From Takashimella koratensis (Eukaryota > Basidiomycota > Tremellomycetes > Trichosporonales > Tetragoniomycetaceae), in the NCBI GenBank assembly GCA_003116875.1, contig BCKT01000002.1:992001-1056000 (forward strand): a stretch of DNA of 64,000 nucleotides, in the 5' to 3' direction. Positions 32,370 to 43,585 of this stretch are shown here, in pieces. Made by a program: the position numbers and the translations under genes. The notes beneath the pieces were generated by a model. The model saw nothing but the letters and a program-made list of their open reading frames with translations. It searched no databases and was not told the DNA's origin. The stretch's first letter is position 1. Every line of letters begins with the position of its first letter.

Positions 32370-34220
32370 CTACCGAGTGATACGGACCACCTCAACACGG
32401 GTCCCCCCGTCCAGCGCTGTATCCCAAAACGTCGGATTGGCCAAGTCCATTGGTTCTAATCGCAAAAACGTGACTTTCAACCCGGCACCTCCTGTACTTT
32501 GTTAGCTCGATGGTGGTTAGCTCGATGGTGAAGGGGAACGATGAGCTAGTAACGTACGGCAAGTATCGAGAAAAAGGTTGAATGTCTCCTCGTTTCGGAC
32601 AGTTGCAGCTACGAGCGCTTGTCGATTAGGATGAGCAACCTGTTCCCCAGCTCCTCCATCTGCGGTGCCAAGGAGGACATTGATGGTCGATACGAGCGCC
32701 GGTACGAGATCTGGGTCGTATACCTGTCGGCGTATTACACATAACACAAACAGAGACAAGTCAGCACCCATTTCTCTCAGTGTAGCTTCTGAAGCGATGG
32801 TGTAAAGCGAAGAGAAGACGTACAACATCAGCAGCGACGATAGTGCCCCTGCCTGCAGAGGCAAGTCGGGTCTCGACCTCGCCCCAGACTCGTGGCCGGT
32901 CTCGAGTATCCCTAAGGGAATCGGTCCAGTCTAGCGCGCGGACACGAGGCGGCCGTACGAGTTTGTCTGTAGGTGTGGGCGGTGAGAAAGGCAAGTTCGT
33001 TAGTTGGAGTAATTCGTGACTAGCTTTCCGCAAGGTATTGTATCGATAGGATGGGCTGAGATGAATATCAGGTCTTGGGCGTTCACCCACTCTGAGAAAT
33101 ATTAGCTCGTAATCGTCCCAAGGGAGTCTGCCTCGTCCCTCTACAACCCGTTCGTGCACACCTATCCCCAGCCTCATCTTCGTCTTCTCCCCTACCCTCA
33201 GCCCCTAAATCTCCCCATCCACCTCCACTCCCTCCCATATGGTCGCCATCGTCGCCGTCCTCGTCATCGCCATCGTCACCTAGGTCCGTCGCAATCACAT
33301 CCACCCCTAATTGAGCCAATAAAACACTCAAGAACCCCGTCCCTGCTCCTAGCTCGATAACTGCTCCTATCCCTCCCTTTGCCTCTGTCGAAAGGGAAGG
33401 TTGGAATAGCGTTTCTCTTGAGTTGAGGATATGATGTCCGAGGTGGAGGCTGTGGACGAACTAGTCAGTTTGTAGTGAACAATGTCAGGTAAACAAGATG
33501 TGGGTGTTGTTGATATCAAGGGAAGGATAACGGGCTAACGGGTTAACCTACCTCGCAGTCCAAGTTCGTAGTCCGGTCGTACCAGCCTGGACGGCAACCT
33601 GTTCCTCAAGCAATGTCACGCTCCCTTCCGTCCTCGAGGCATATGTCCCCGTTTCCTCTAGAGACGTTGCATCGCGAGATATGTTTGTGGTCCACCTTGA
33701 CCAAGGGAGAGATGGGGAGTCGTAGATGAATGTCTTGTACGATGGGCCGGGTCTGCGAAGTGGATTAGTGAGTGCGCAATAGTGGGACGACGAAGAGGTG
33801 AGGATGGAGTCACGAAGCGTTAAGATGTCTGCGTGAGGGCTGTGAGGTGGAGAGGAGGGAGATGACTTACGCTGAAGTCTCGATAGGACCGCTCATCAAT
33901 TCCGCAACGGCTTCATACAGTCGCTCATCGACCTCGACCTCGTCCTCTCCATCATCGTCTGCTTCGTCGACCCGTACCCTGCCTTGTACACCCTTCTCCA
34001 CCTCACTCAGTACCCGTCTCCAGAACGACCTCCTGTACCCTTTCTCGGGCTGTGGGTACGCCTCGCTCTGCAGAACCTCGGAGACGAGGAAAGCCTGGGA
34101 CGATGGGAGTCCGAGGGAGTGGGGAGAGGAGAGGTGAAGGGTGAAAGAAGGGACTAGGGCAAAGTATTGCCGTCGAAGAGTTGAGAGGAAGGCCGACGTT
34201 GACGGCGAAGAAGGGGACAT
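32370..34220 (-). CDS. FAM86/Efm3-like protein-lysine methyltransferase (probable eEF2 target)
   Basis: This is a seven-beta-strand SAM methyltransferase; FAM86A and yeast Efm3 methylate eEF2. The ATG at 34220 begins MSPSSPSTSAFLSTLRRQYF. The N-terminal region (FWRRVLSEVEKG, ERLYEAVAELM) precedes the family motif GLRTWxASLHLG (near 33450-33560). The SAM-binding motif is AVIELGAGTGFLSVLLAQLG, followed by VIATDLGDD. Here an acidic then Gly-rich insertion interrupts the fold. The chain resumes with LPWDDYELIFLR, VRALDWTD, GTIVAADVVYDPDLVPALVS, and ends LKVTFLRLEPMDLANPTFWD...RITR at 32370. The protein substrate is inferred from family. Confidence 0.82.
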
Positions 34221-34961
34221 TGGAAAGGTGGCTGGTGGGCTGGTGGTTGGTGGTTGGTGAAGTGGGTGAAGTGGGTATGTGGGTATGTGGTCGAAGAGAA
34301 AAAGTTGCGTCGGTGGACATGGTCGGTGGAGGCGAAGTCGGTGGAATTAGCAACACTGGACGTGGCGGCGACGGTGACCTAAAACAGAGAGGGAGCTTTG
34401 TACGAGAATCCGCGTCCGAGCACATCGTCCGTGCATGGGTCCCCCCAATTCCTCAGCGAACAGGACCCTGGGCTTACTCTACGGTGCTGAGATCAAGCCA
34501 AGGGGTCGGTCGGTCCAGCGCAATAGGATACTAAGGGGGACAGGGGATTGAGATACGGACTACGGACCAAGACGCAGGTGGCGGAGAGTTTAGTTTTTTT
34601 TTTGCTTTGATCGGTGCTCATGGTGCTGGCTCGATATGAAACTCGCTCAGGCCGCGAAGGGAGAAACCTCTGACTCTCTGACCCTCTGACCCTCTGACCT
34701 TGACTGACACTGACCGCCCGCTGTTACGGCGTCTCGCGTCTCTCATCCCGTCCTCGACGATAAAGCATTTCACATCCCTACCTTGCTCTTCACCCACTCT
34801 CACTTTCTTTCCCAGCCCGACTTCTCCTCTCGAACACGTCGCAACCCTACTCACTACTCACTGCCTCCCCGCTGTTCTCCAATACACCACTCGATTCAAC
34901 CTATCCTACCCCTACTCTCATCCTTACCTCGCCCTACATCCTATTCTCGAACCCGCTCGAC
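34221..34961. promoter_or_regulatory. Divergent promoter region with short tandem repeats
   Basis: About 740 bp lie between the methyltransferase (-) and LIM (+) start codons. It contains GT-rich short repeats (GTGGGTATGTGGGTATGTGG, near 34270), a T-run (34594-34603) and about three copies of CTCTGACC (about 34675-34700). No gene is seen. Confidence 0.5.
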
Positions 34962-36914
34962 ATGTCCGCCAAACCGTGCGCTACATGTGATAAGCCCTGC
35001 TACCCAACTGAGAAAGTCGTTGTCTCCGAGCTCTGGGTACACAAACACAGCTGCCTCAAGGTTTGTCTTACTTACCACCCCCCCACGCACACGATCCCTG
35101 CCCTCTGCCCACCTTCAGCACTCCCTTTATTGCTTCTCTATCGCTTGGCCTACGGTGAAAGTGAGAAGCAAGCTGACTGACTTTCACGGCGCGATATAGT
35201 GCTCGGTATGCTTCACGACTCTCTCCCTTTCTTCCGCGTACGTCGCTGCCCCACCAAATACCAGCACCAACCCGGCTCAATCCGAGCGGATGCTTTACTG
35301 CGCTAAAGACGTGCCGAAAAAAGTACACACTTCGGTCGTCGATTCGGTCGCTCTCCAGGCGGCTCTTCGTGAGTTCCACGCGTGCTCTTATCCTATTCCT
35401 CTCTCTCCCTCTTTCCCTCTCTTCCCTCTCTTCGCTCCTACCTATCGGGTCCCGGTGCATCTCATCGCAAGTTCATCTGTTTACACCATTTACATCCGCT
35501 ACGTAGACGCCCCTAGCCCTATGACCACACCCCAGGGGGTATTCATCGACAGACACCGTGGCGGCAGTGCCCGTTCCATTCGATTCAAGGGTCTCACTCT
35601 CCGCTCCAAATCCATCCACGCGGGTCTCAGTGAGTAGCAAAATTCATACACACACTGCGGTTGTTCCCAGTGAAAGGGCGAGAGCTGACGATTGGGGGGG
35701 GGGGGGGGGTGGACCACTAGATGCACCCAAGTTGGATGTACAACATCGAACGCGGTTCGTCATTGGTCACGCGGGGGGAGCGCCCCTCGATCCGTGGGAC
35801 GTCATAGCTCTCGGTACGTCTGATGCCCGCGCCTACTTGGCTCTCTTTTTTCCCCCTTTCTCTTCGTCATCACCACTCTCGAGGCTGTGATACTCGCACT
35901 ATACCTAAATTCGCTGATCGGTTATCTAGCGACGCCCGGAACCGACGACGTCGATACCGATACCGACCGCCCTCGTCGGCCCCTCCATCGTCCTCCCACC
36001 CCCGCGTTTGCGCTCGTCCCTGACCCCACTGGCTCCACCACCACCACCACCACCGATGCCTCTGGACCCGGCTCTGGACCGGGCTCTGTCCTCGTCGATA
36101 ATCAGACCAACGGACACCTCGCTCCCCCCAACGCAGGCACCGGCCTAGGGGACGGAGACGACGTCGCACGTGAGAGTAAAGGGGAGAAAGAGGCAATCGA
36201 CGTCGAGCCGGACCTGTAAGCTCGAGCTCTATTGCACTCGTTCTTAAACTGATACCGATCTTTGTGTGGTCGTTGATCAGGGTGAAGAATTTGATCAAAG
36301 TCTTCCAGCTCGACACTGTCGATCGAGTTGAGCTCGCCCCCCTCGCGCCCCTCGCCCCCGCCGCGTCAACCGCCTCGGACGCCTCGGCCGCACTGACCGC
36401 CCCTACCCTTGACCTTGACTCGACTGGCCTCGCCGCTGGTCTAACACTGACCAACGTAGGGACTCTGGGTACCCTGTCCCGTCGCCCTCGTGCCTCCCCA
36501 ACCCCACTCGCCGACCTCTTCGCAAAGGAACCCACCACTTTTGCTTCTACCTCTCCTCCAGAGGCAGGGAGGAGCCAAGTCGTCGTGGAAGCCGCAAAGG
36601 CGGATGGAGAGCGGGCGAGGAGATTGTTGGAGTCGTTATTGCCCTTCGCGGCGCATATGATTCCGCTACCTAACGATGATGGAGGTTTAGAAGAGAATGT
36701 GGAGGCGAAAGATGGGAAAGAGGGAGATAAGACGGAAGATGAGGAGAGTAAGAAAGCGAGGGAACAGTTGGTTATGGGGTTGGAAGAGAATGGGCTGGAA
36801 CTTATCGTGAGTACGCAGATCACCCAAGGTCACAAGCGACAGGACGAGGGAGGAAAGCTGACTCGGGTGCAGATGTTGTTCGAGGAGGACCCGGAGCCGG
36901 TTGAAGTAGAGTAG
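34962..36914 (+). CDS. LIM-domain protein
   Basis: The ATG at 34962 opens a LIM zinc-binding domain: CATCDKPCYPTEKVVVSELW, then HKHSCLKCSVC across an intron (about 35060-35200), giving the CxxC...HxxCxxCxxC pattern. The second finger seems shortened or divergent; MLYCAKDVPKKVHT resembles the YC..HFP segment that usually follows. Later exons give GVFIDRHRGGSARSIRFKGL, TRFVIGHAGGAPLDPWDVIA, a Thr/Pro/Gly-rich disordered stretch, LIKVFQLDTVDRVELAPLAP with Ala/Pro repeats, ERARRLLESLLPFAAHMIPL, and an acidic C-terminus EEDPEPVEVE at 36914. LIM domains mediate protein contacts; partners cannot be told from sequence. I did not recognise the rest. Confidence 0.72.
35694..35709. repeat. 16-nt poly-G tract in an intron of the LIM gene
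   Basis: Sixteen consecutive G on the plus strand lie just before an AG acceptor (exon starts near 35721). A matching run of 16 C lies 1.28 kb downstream, beyond the stop codon. Confidence 0.9.
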
Positions 36915-37549
36915 AGGCACAAATGTCTCTCTCACCGACAGCCAAGAGCGCTTGACCTCTTCGATGCTGCCGAGCTCGATTTATGCCTCCCCCCCCCCCC
37001 CCCCACCACCATCCCCTCTCTTGCCCCGATAATGCTTCCCTAGACTCCCTTGAGTGTTTACTGCTACGATCCATGCCACGATAGCTACGTTTAAAAACGA
37101 AAGAGATTATTCAGTAACGAAGTAACGATGCGATGTATTCGCCTGTTGTTGTTGTTGCCTGAGTTATATCCGCCTCGTCCAGCAACGATGTTATAGCCAA
37201 CGCGAATGTCCCGAATGTCCTCGCCTCACGTCTCAGTTGTGCAGCTGGGTTGGCAGGGCTGAAACCGCTCTTGAAGCCAAAAGCACTCTCAGCTAGAATG
37301 AGCGAGTTTCGCTCCCCCTAGTGACGTAAAAGAAAGGGTCACATCACGTGACTTCAGATGAGAGTTTTCTGCTCCTTCTTGTCCGGGTGGGGCGATAATG
37401 GCTCAACTCGCCACCTGATCTATCTATATAAACCCCATTCGATCGCTATCACTTTTACCACCACCACCACCACAACACAACCCACCAGCTCAGCTGAAGC
37501 AACTACCCCACTTCACTTGATACCTCACCACTCCACCAACTACAGCAAC
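36915..37549. promoter_or_regulatory. LIM-gene 3' flank and metallothionein promoter
   Basis: The left part holds a 16-nt poly-C run (36989-37004). The right part is the metallothionein promoter. It has a perfect 6-bp inverted repeat GAGCGA/TCGCTC with a 3-nt spacer (37300-37314), the palindrome TCACGTGA (37344-37351), a TGACGTAA motif (about 37322-37329) and a strong TATA element TATATAAA (37425-37432), 118 bp before the ATG. GCTC-core sites resemble copper-factor motifs of other fungi, but that reading is inference. Confidence 0.6.
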
Positions 37550-38677
37550 ATGGCGTCGTGAGTACAGCTACCTCGCACGTACTCTAGCGTTCAGCTGACA
37601 CCACCACCTCCTACCTTCCTCACCTCAGCCTCCCCCAGCCCTCGTCTTCTGCTTCGTGCTCCTGCGGCTCCAAGAAAGACTCGCAGACATGCAGGTGAGT
37701 CCGGGGTGTTTGATACCTCTCTCCTTGTCTCCCTACCTCTATTCGTCATATCTACTCGCCGCTGCATCCTCTCTCCTCATGACCGCCGCTACCCACTCTC
37801 CAACCTCTTCACCTCCCTTCCACCTTCACCCAGCCGCAAATTGCTAACTCTCCACAGCTGCCAGTCCGCCCACGACTGCAAGTGCGAGCCCGGACAGTGC
37901 ACTTGCGATAACTGCCCTACCCACCAGACCAAATCTGACGCCTGCACGTGAGTAGAGTCGCCCATCTCAACCTCCCCTTCCTCTCTCCACATACCATACA
38001 CCACCACCCACTACAACCCCCCGCCTACCTTCCTTTCACCGTCCCTTCACCTACTTTCCACTCCCGGCGCAAATGTATCCTTTACGCTTGGTTCACTGCA
38101 TATACTGATACCTGACCAGCTGTGAAGGAGGGTGCAAGTGTGCCCCGGGGGCTTGCGAGTGTGCGTCTTGCCCCAAGTCGACCAAGAAGGAAGCCTGCAC
38201 GTGAGTCCCCTTTTCGTCTGTTTTTCGCCCCACGGGCGTCACCACCCACTGATTGCGACTGGTAGGCGTGGTGCAAGCTGTGTTCGTCGGAGTAGTTGCT
38301 GATACTTGGGTTCAGGTGCGAGGGCGGATGCAAGTGTGCGCCCGGAGCTTGTGAATGCGACTCGTGCCCCAAGTCCACCAAGAAAGACGCCGCCGCCTGC
38401 ACCTGTGAAGGTGGATGCAAGTGCGCTCCCGGTGCATGCAACTGTGACTCTTGCCCCAAATCTACCAAGAAGGCGGCTTCGTGCGAGTGAGTAGAGGGTC
38501 ATTACCTCTTGTAATCTAGCCCCTAGCCCCCTCAGTCTTTATCCACGCCTTCCTTAACCCCTTTTCATCTCTCCTGGTCTTTTGTGCCGCCATCGCTGAC
38601 GGATTTATAGTTGCGGCGACTCGTGCGGATGCCCTCCGGGCCAGTGCACTTGCGAGAGCTGCCCTGCCAAGGCCTAA
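37550..38677 (+). CDS. Repeat-containing metallothionein, Cryptococcus CMT-like
   Basis: This is a Cys-rich metal-binding protein, most likely cytosolic and copper-buffering. Six exons splice cleanly into 160 residues with 37 Cys and no aromatic residues: 37550-37557 (8 nt), 37629-37694, 37858-37947, 38120-38200, 38316-38486 and 38611-38677. All five introns are phase 2, so internal exons are interchangeable modules. The core unit CTCEGGCKCAPGACxCxSCP is followed by a KSTKK spacer. It occurs three times: once in exon 4 and twice in the double-length exon 5. Diverged versions are in exon 3 (CKCEPGQCTCDNCP) and exon 6 (CGCPPGQCTCESCP). Long, repeated metallothioneins are known in Cryptococcus (CMT1/CMT2); metal preference here is inferred. 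Confidence 0.9.
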
Positions 38678-39620
38678 GTCAACGTCGACTCGATATCGTA
38701 TGAAATGACCTGGGGTTGCGTACGATCTCAAGTCGAATGAGGGATTAGTTGGAGGATAGCAGAATTGGACAGGAGATGGCGCACGCATTATTGGACCTAG
38801 TTTGGTCGACACGTTGGTTAGTTGGCTATTTGGCTATTGGGCTCGTTTGACTCGGTCTTCCCATATTGTAATATATTCATGACATCGGTGAAGGCAGTAC
38901 CTTGCGCTCTTTGAGCAGCGGAGACGTATGCACAAGTCTATACGCAACGAGCTGGTTCTGATGAGATATTGACCTGCGGCCATGATGGGAGTATGGATTG
39001 CATAAAGTCAGCTAGTCCAAGTAAGAAGCATCTGGAGGTCGTGGAGGTCGTGGGGGTCGTGGAGACGAGTCGAGAGAGGGCCCAAAAGGCACCTCTTGTA
39101 GACCAACAGACAAAAGAAGGGAAGAGGTGTACAGCAACCGCTCAGCTGGGCCTCTGAACTCGTCGCCCACGCCCTGCAACGGGGCGGGTCTTGGGCCAAG
39201 TGTACCGACAGCTTTCTGCGCAAATTCTTGGGGGTCGCCTCTCCGTTGCTGGCGTGGTTGTTAGGCATTGATCCAGAGGGAAGAAGGAGGAGGCACCTTG
39301 GGAAGAGAAGAGAAGGGAATAGATGAGTTTCAGGAGAAGTTAGTAAAGGCACTAAGAGAGCCCATCGTTGGTCAGACCAAGAGAGTGCGGGTGGATGTGT
39401 AGAGTCAATGTGAGAGGTGATACATCAGATATGGCTGTGAATTGTCAGCGCTGCTCATTCCCTCGATCCCACACCACCGAAACGAAACGCCTTCTTGATT
39501 TCGAGACAGGGAACAAGATGAGAGGGGGAGGAGATTTGACGTACCCTGGTTTACATATTAGAGGATCCATCCCGCCGCGTTCATCGTATGTGGAGTTGAA
39601 TGCAGTGAAGAGGAGGTGGA
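38678..39620. other. Convergent intergenic region with a GGTCGTGGA microrepeat
   Basis: This lies between the 3' ends of the metallothionein and TOM7. A 9-bp unit (GGTCGTGGA and variants) repeats about three to four times at 39036-39064. The open frame across it is not recognisable, and no gene is supported. Confidence 0.5.
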
Positions 39621-40154
39621 TTATGCGAGCGGGGTGATGAGCCTAACACGATTGTGAGCGTTATTCAATACAGAAATCAAAGGATCGAAAGAAAGATTAA
39701 AAGTCAAGAAACCAAAGTCGGTCGCACGGGATATATTTGAAGGCGATAAGATATGTAGCGAGGCCAGAGATGGATACGGTCAGACTCACTTGATCAAGGA
39801 TGGCTGAGGGTTAGAGTTACGGTACCCGATCCAAATGATCATCGGGATCCAGCCATAAGTGACAACGGTCTGTAAAGGGGTCAGCAAGGTGTCAAGCCTA
39901 TCGTGGTCTAGCATGGTAACGGTATTTGCGTGACCTCGGTCCGAGATCACAGAGAAGGAAACAAGAGGGGATGAGAAAGTGTTGAACAGACCTTTGCGAC
40001 GCTGTAAGAAGTCAGCAATGTTCAATGTTTCATTCAACATTGTAGACAAAAGTCGGGTTCATGGAAAACGAAGAAAAACAAGGCCTGATGGAGTTGTTCA
40101 AACGTACCCAAGAGCAGCGTTCACTCGGTCTTTAGTCTCGTCAGAGAAAGCCAT
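39621..40154 (-). CDS. TOM7: Mitochondrial outer-membrane translocase subunit Tom7
   Basis: Tom7 is a small tail-anchored subunit that modulates TOM complex assembly. The ATG at 40154 gives MAFSDETKDRVNAALG in exon 1, then a roughly 11-nt exon (VAK, about 39993-40003). The main exon follows with TVVTYGWIPMIIWIGYRNSN and PQPSLIK, and a last short exon gives LITPLA with TAA at 39621. YGWIPxIIxxGY followed by SLIKLI-PLA is the fungal Tom7 pattern. The protein is about 52 residues, normal for the family. The very short second exon adds to the small-exon theme in this window. Confidence 0.92.
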
Positions 40155-40685
40155 GATTGCGATGGGTCGAGGTGGAGTAGTAGTAAGGTGTTGAGTTGGA
40201 AGTGGTTGAATAAGGTGAGGGTGATGAAAAAATCAGAAAATCAAAAGCCGGTAGATGGAAGCGTGAGGAACCAAGAGGACTGGAGCGGAAGCAAAAAAAA
40301 AAGTCCACGGGGCTAGACGTCAGTGTGGATTCCATAGATCAGAGGCAGTCGTCGTTCGTCCATTCTGTCTTGCCTGCAAGACGAACAGATATAGATACCA
40401 AGAGAGACAACAAATTGCATTACCTAAAACTATACATGCAACTTTTCCTCGTGATCATGACTTGTGAAGAGGACCCTGGACCCCTCAAGAGTGTGTATTC
40501 AACATATTCTGCGAATTTGAACAGACTTGTGCGTATAGATAGACGTGTGCGTATATGAAGCAAGAGAAAGAGGAATGACGATGGTGACTACTCGAGGACC
40601 GACTACTGACCCAAGACCAAGATACTCATTTCTCTACACTCATACCCTTACTCAGCACCTGACCGAGGAACCACTACAAGTTCTC
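40155..40685. other. TOM7 promoter side and 3' flank of the 40.7-43.6 kb gene
   Basis: No gene is seen. A 9-nt A run lies near 40292-40300 upstream of TOM7. Confidence 0.45.
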
Positions 40686-43585
40686 CTACAACACCCTCGG
40701 TCGCTGAGCGATACACCGCTCAATACTCAACTCGAGTGGCGTCTTCCCCGCCCAATCTCCTCGCTTCACCGCCGTCGTTGCGCCCAGATTCACAGCGGGT
40801 CCAGGAGCACTTGTGCTCCCTTTCCCAACTCCGTTCGCGGGTCCGTGTCCTCCTGCGCCGACTACAGGCGAAGGAAGCGTAAACGCGCTCGAGCTTGACG
40901 CATACGATGAAGATAACCCGAACCCACTCCCGCCTGCACCGGCACTGACCCCGCTCCCACCACCGGTGGCTGTCCCTGCTCCCGCTGCGGCGTCGCCGAA
41001 TCCGCCAGTCATCCCGATCCCCATAAAGCTCGTCGACCTCGGCATCCCATGGTGCCCGTGCGGCCCGTGTCCATGACTATAGCTATTCGTGTGGCCATGT
41101 CCGCGCCGGTTTCCGATCCCCAATACAGCGCCGGAAGGACCCCGCCCGAGGTCCCGCATCGTGCGGATGAGCGACTCGTGCGCGTCCCGATACGGCCCGT
41201 CCGTTATCGCCGTATGCGGATGCTGTAATTCATCCCCTGCCCCGCCTCCGCCCGAAGCAGCTGCGAGCGCTTGGCTCTGCGCGTCTTGGTTCGACGTGAC
41301 CCACCCGGGACGCCGGACTTTGCGCGCAGGGAGGAAACGGGACAACAAGTGCGCCGTCTCCGCGACTGTCGCAGAGAACCCGAGAGAATGGTGGTATGCA
41401 ACAGGGTCTTTGGTTGTGTTCAACCTCGCAGCAGCGCTGGTTGCCTCGAGAGCGGTGAGGCGACGGCCTCCGGCCCCAGGCATCGTCTGGACAGAGTGGT
41501 GGCTTCGAGCTGGAGAATTGGACGTTCCGTTCCCATTCCCGTGCCCACCGTGCCCATTCGCTCGACCTGATGTCGACGAAGCCGTCGCACCGAGGATATC
41601 CTTGAGCCCGCGCGTAGAGGAAAACGAGGTACTTCGATTATCTCGAGACATTGTCCCCGTCGCGATCGTACTGGGAACCCCAGAGCGACGAGACGGAGTC
41701 GCGGGAAGAGCAGAGGGATCTTCATCCTCTTCCCAGCCCTGCCCATTCACGGTCTCTCTATACACAACCGCAGGCGCGGCAGGAGGGTAATGCAAGCTGG
41801 TCACTCGCCGGCGGGAGTCCCCGTATCCCGGGCTGTCTCCGAACGCGAGCGACCGCGCGCCAGTCGGTGAGTTGAGCGGGTGAGGAGGGGCGCGAAGAGA
41901 CTGGACCGACCGGATCGAAGAGTGGGAAGGTCGGTGCCGTAAAGTGTGCGCGGGCGGCTGGACCACTTGAGGTTGGGATGGTGGAGGAGGAGGCTGGGCG
42001 TGTGGCTCAAAGTCGGTCGCTACGACCGAGTGCTGTGCAAGGTTGGACGCGGGAGCACGGACGGGGCGGTATTCCTCTCTCGGATCGGCCACGGCTCGAT
42101 GGTGGTGTGTGTGGCGTGGGTGTTGGTCAAGCTGCTCGGGTTGGGTGGGTGTTGACGTGTCGTGGCTCGCCATGCGAGGGAAGGGGAACGTCTTCCCTTG
42201 CAACTTGTCTTGCCCCGGAATCCCACTGCCTTCGGTCGACTGCATACGCGTCGGACCCATCTCCCCTGTCACTTTATTCAGCTGGGCATGTTGGAGTGGC
42301 GCAACTGTCGGCGGTCTTGGCGTACTCTCCCCAGGCACGCTTGTATCAACTTCCGGCGACTCAACGTACTGCACCTCCACAGCTGGAGCAGCAGGAACCG
42401 ACGAGTCCGACGTCGTTCGTTCACTTTCCTTTTTCCCGCTCCCCATACTTCCAACCAACGACCGCTCCTCAGCCGCATTCGACAAGCTCGCGGTACTCCG
42501 GTGCTTTAGCTGGAACGGGGGCGCCACGTGTCCCTCCATCGCAGCCTGATGGGCCGCCTCGCTGAAATCGGCTTCGGGCTCTTGAGTCGCGCCAGAGAAC
42601 CCCGTCATCTTCTGCGTAACGATATTGTGCGTGTCGACGGGAGGTAAAATTGGTGATGGTCCGCCGTCGACGATCGCACTTCCCTCGCCTCGCCCGTTGA
42701 CATTTAGAGTTCGAGCACGTTCCGCAGCCGCAGTGGCCGCGACGGTATCGCTCGCTGCTCGTCGGGGCGGTGGCATCCCGCTCTGTTTGGGCGCCATCTG
42801 GATCTGATCGTCGTCGGCTACAGCATGCTTTTGCTTGCCGTCATCCTCTCCGCTCTCCCACCCTTCCTCGGCTTCGTCGGGGCTGAGCACACGCCTTGTC
42901 CCGTCGGTCTCGATCACTTCGACGCTCTCTGTCCGACCGTCCTTGCGTGGTCGCTGAGAGGAGCTGCTGACGTGCGAGGTGTTGGATGTGTGTGAGGCCG
43001 TTCGTGAAAGACGAGGGAGGTGGGTATCTGATCGAGAGGATTTCGCGAGTGGCCGCTGTGACAAGATTTAGTTAGTTGCGTGATACTAGCCGGAAAGTGA
43101 GAGGGAGTAGGTATATCGAAAAGGAGGTTTAAACTCACCTCGGTAGTGCTCTTCCTCCGACTGGGTTGTTGCTGCTTTGGCACTTGGTCCATCGTGTGCA
43201 TCGTCAGACCCGCTGCCAATGCCCTTCTCCCTGAATCTCCCTCTGACCCGCGCCTCGACCCGGGCGGACCTCCACTACGGTGTGCGACATGTGCGTGTGT
43301 TGATGTTCGCCGCTGTACACCGTGGCCGTGTCCGCCGTGTGTCGAGTGAACGCTCCCGCGTCGCCGGGGAGCCTGAGACTGGGTGTGCGAATGTGCGAGC
43401 GCCGCAGAGCCCGAGGCGGACGCAGAGCCGGTGTCCGAGTCAAGGTGAGGAGAAGTCACGGTCACTGCAGCGTCGGGGGATTTGGGGTCGTTAGAGGAAG
43501 TGGGCTCGAGGTGGAGAGAGGCGGGAGGCGCCTCGCCGGCGGGACCAGAGGGGGAGATGAGAGTTGTAGCTGAGGAAGCGGACAT
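40686..43585 (-). CDS. Large low-complexity protein of unknown function
   Basis: I do not recognise this gene. The ATG at 43585 begins MSASSATTLISPSGPAGEAP. Exon 1 is Ser/His/Gly-rich and ends at a GTGAGT donor near 43140. Exon 2 starts near 43056 and runs open for about 790 codons to 40686, giving about 940 residues with one intron. Most of it is disordered (Ser, Pro, Gly, His, Gln), with HGHGPHGHHG-like and GAGTATGGGS-like tracts. The one conserved-looking part is AYHHSLGFSATVAETAHLLS and RFLPARKVRRPGW (about residue 690). The C-terminus (KTPLELSIERCIAQRPRVL) is also ordered. The long continuous frame and clear donor make it a real gene. Function is unknown; a regulatory or scaffold role would be a guess. 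Confidence 0.75.

Noticed and set aside
39033..39066. GGTCGTGGA repeats as a CRISPR-like or minisatellite array
   Set aside because: Only three to four imperfect 9-bp units, no spacers; a simple microrepeat.
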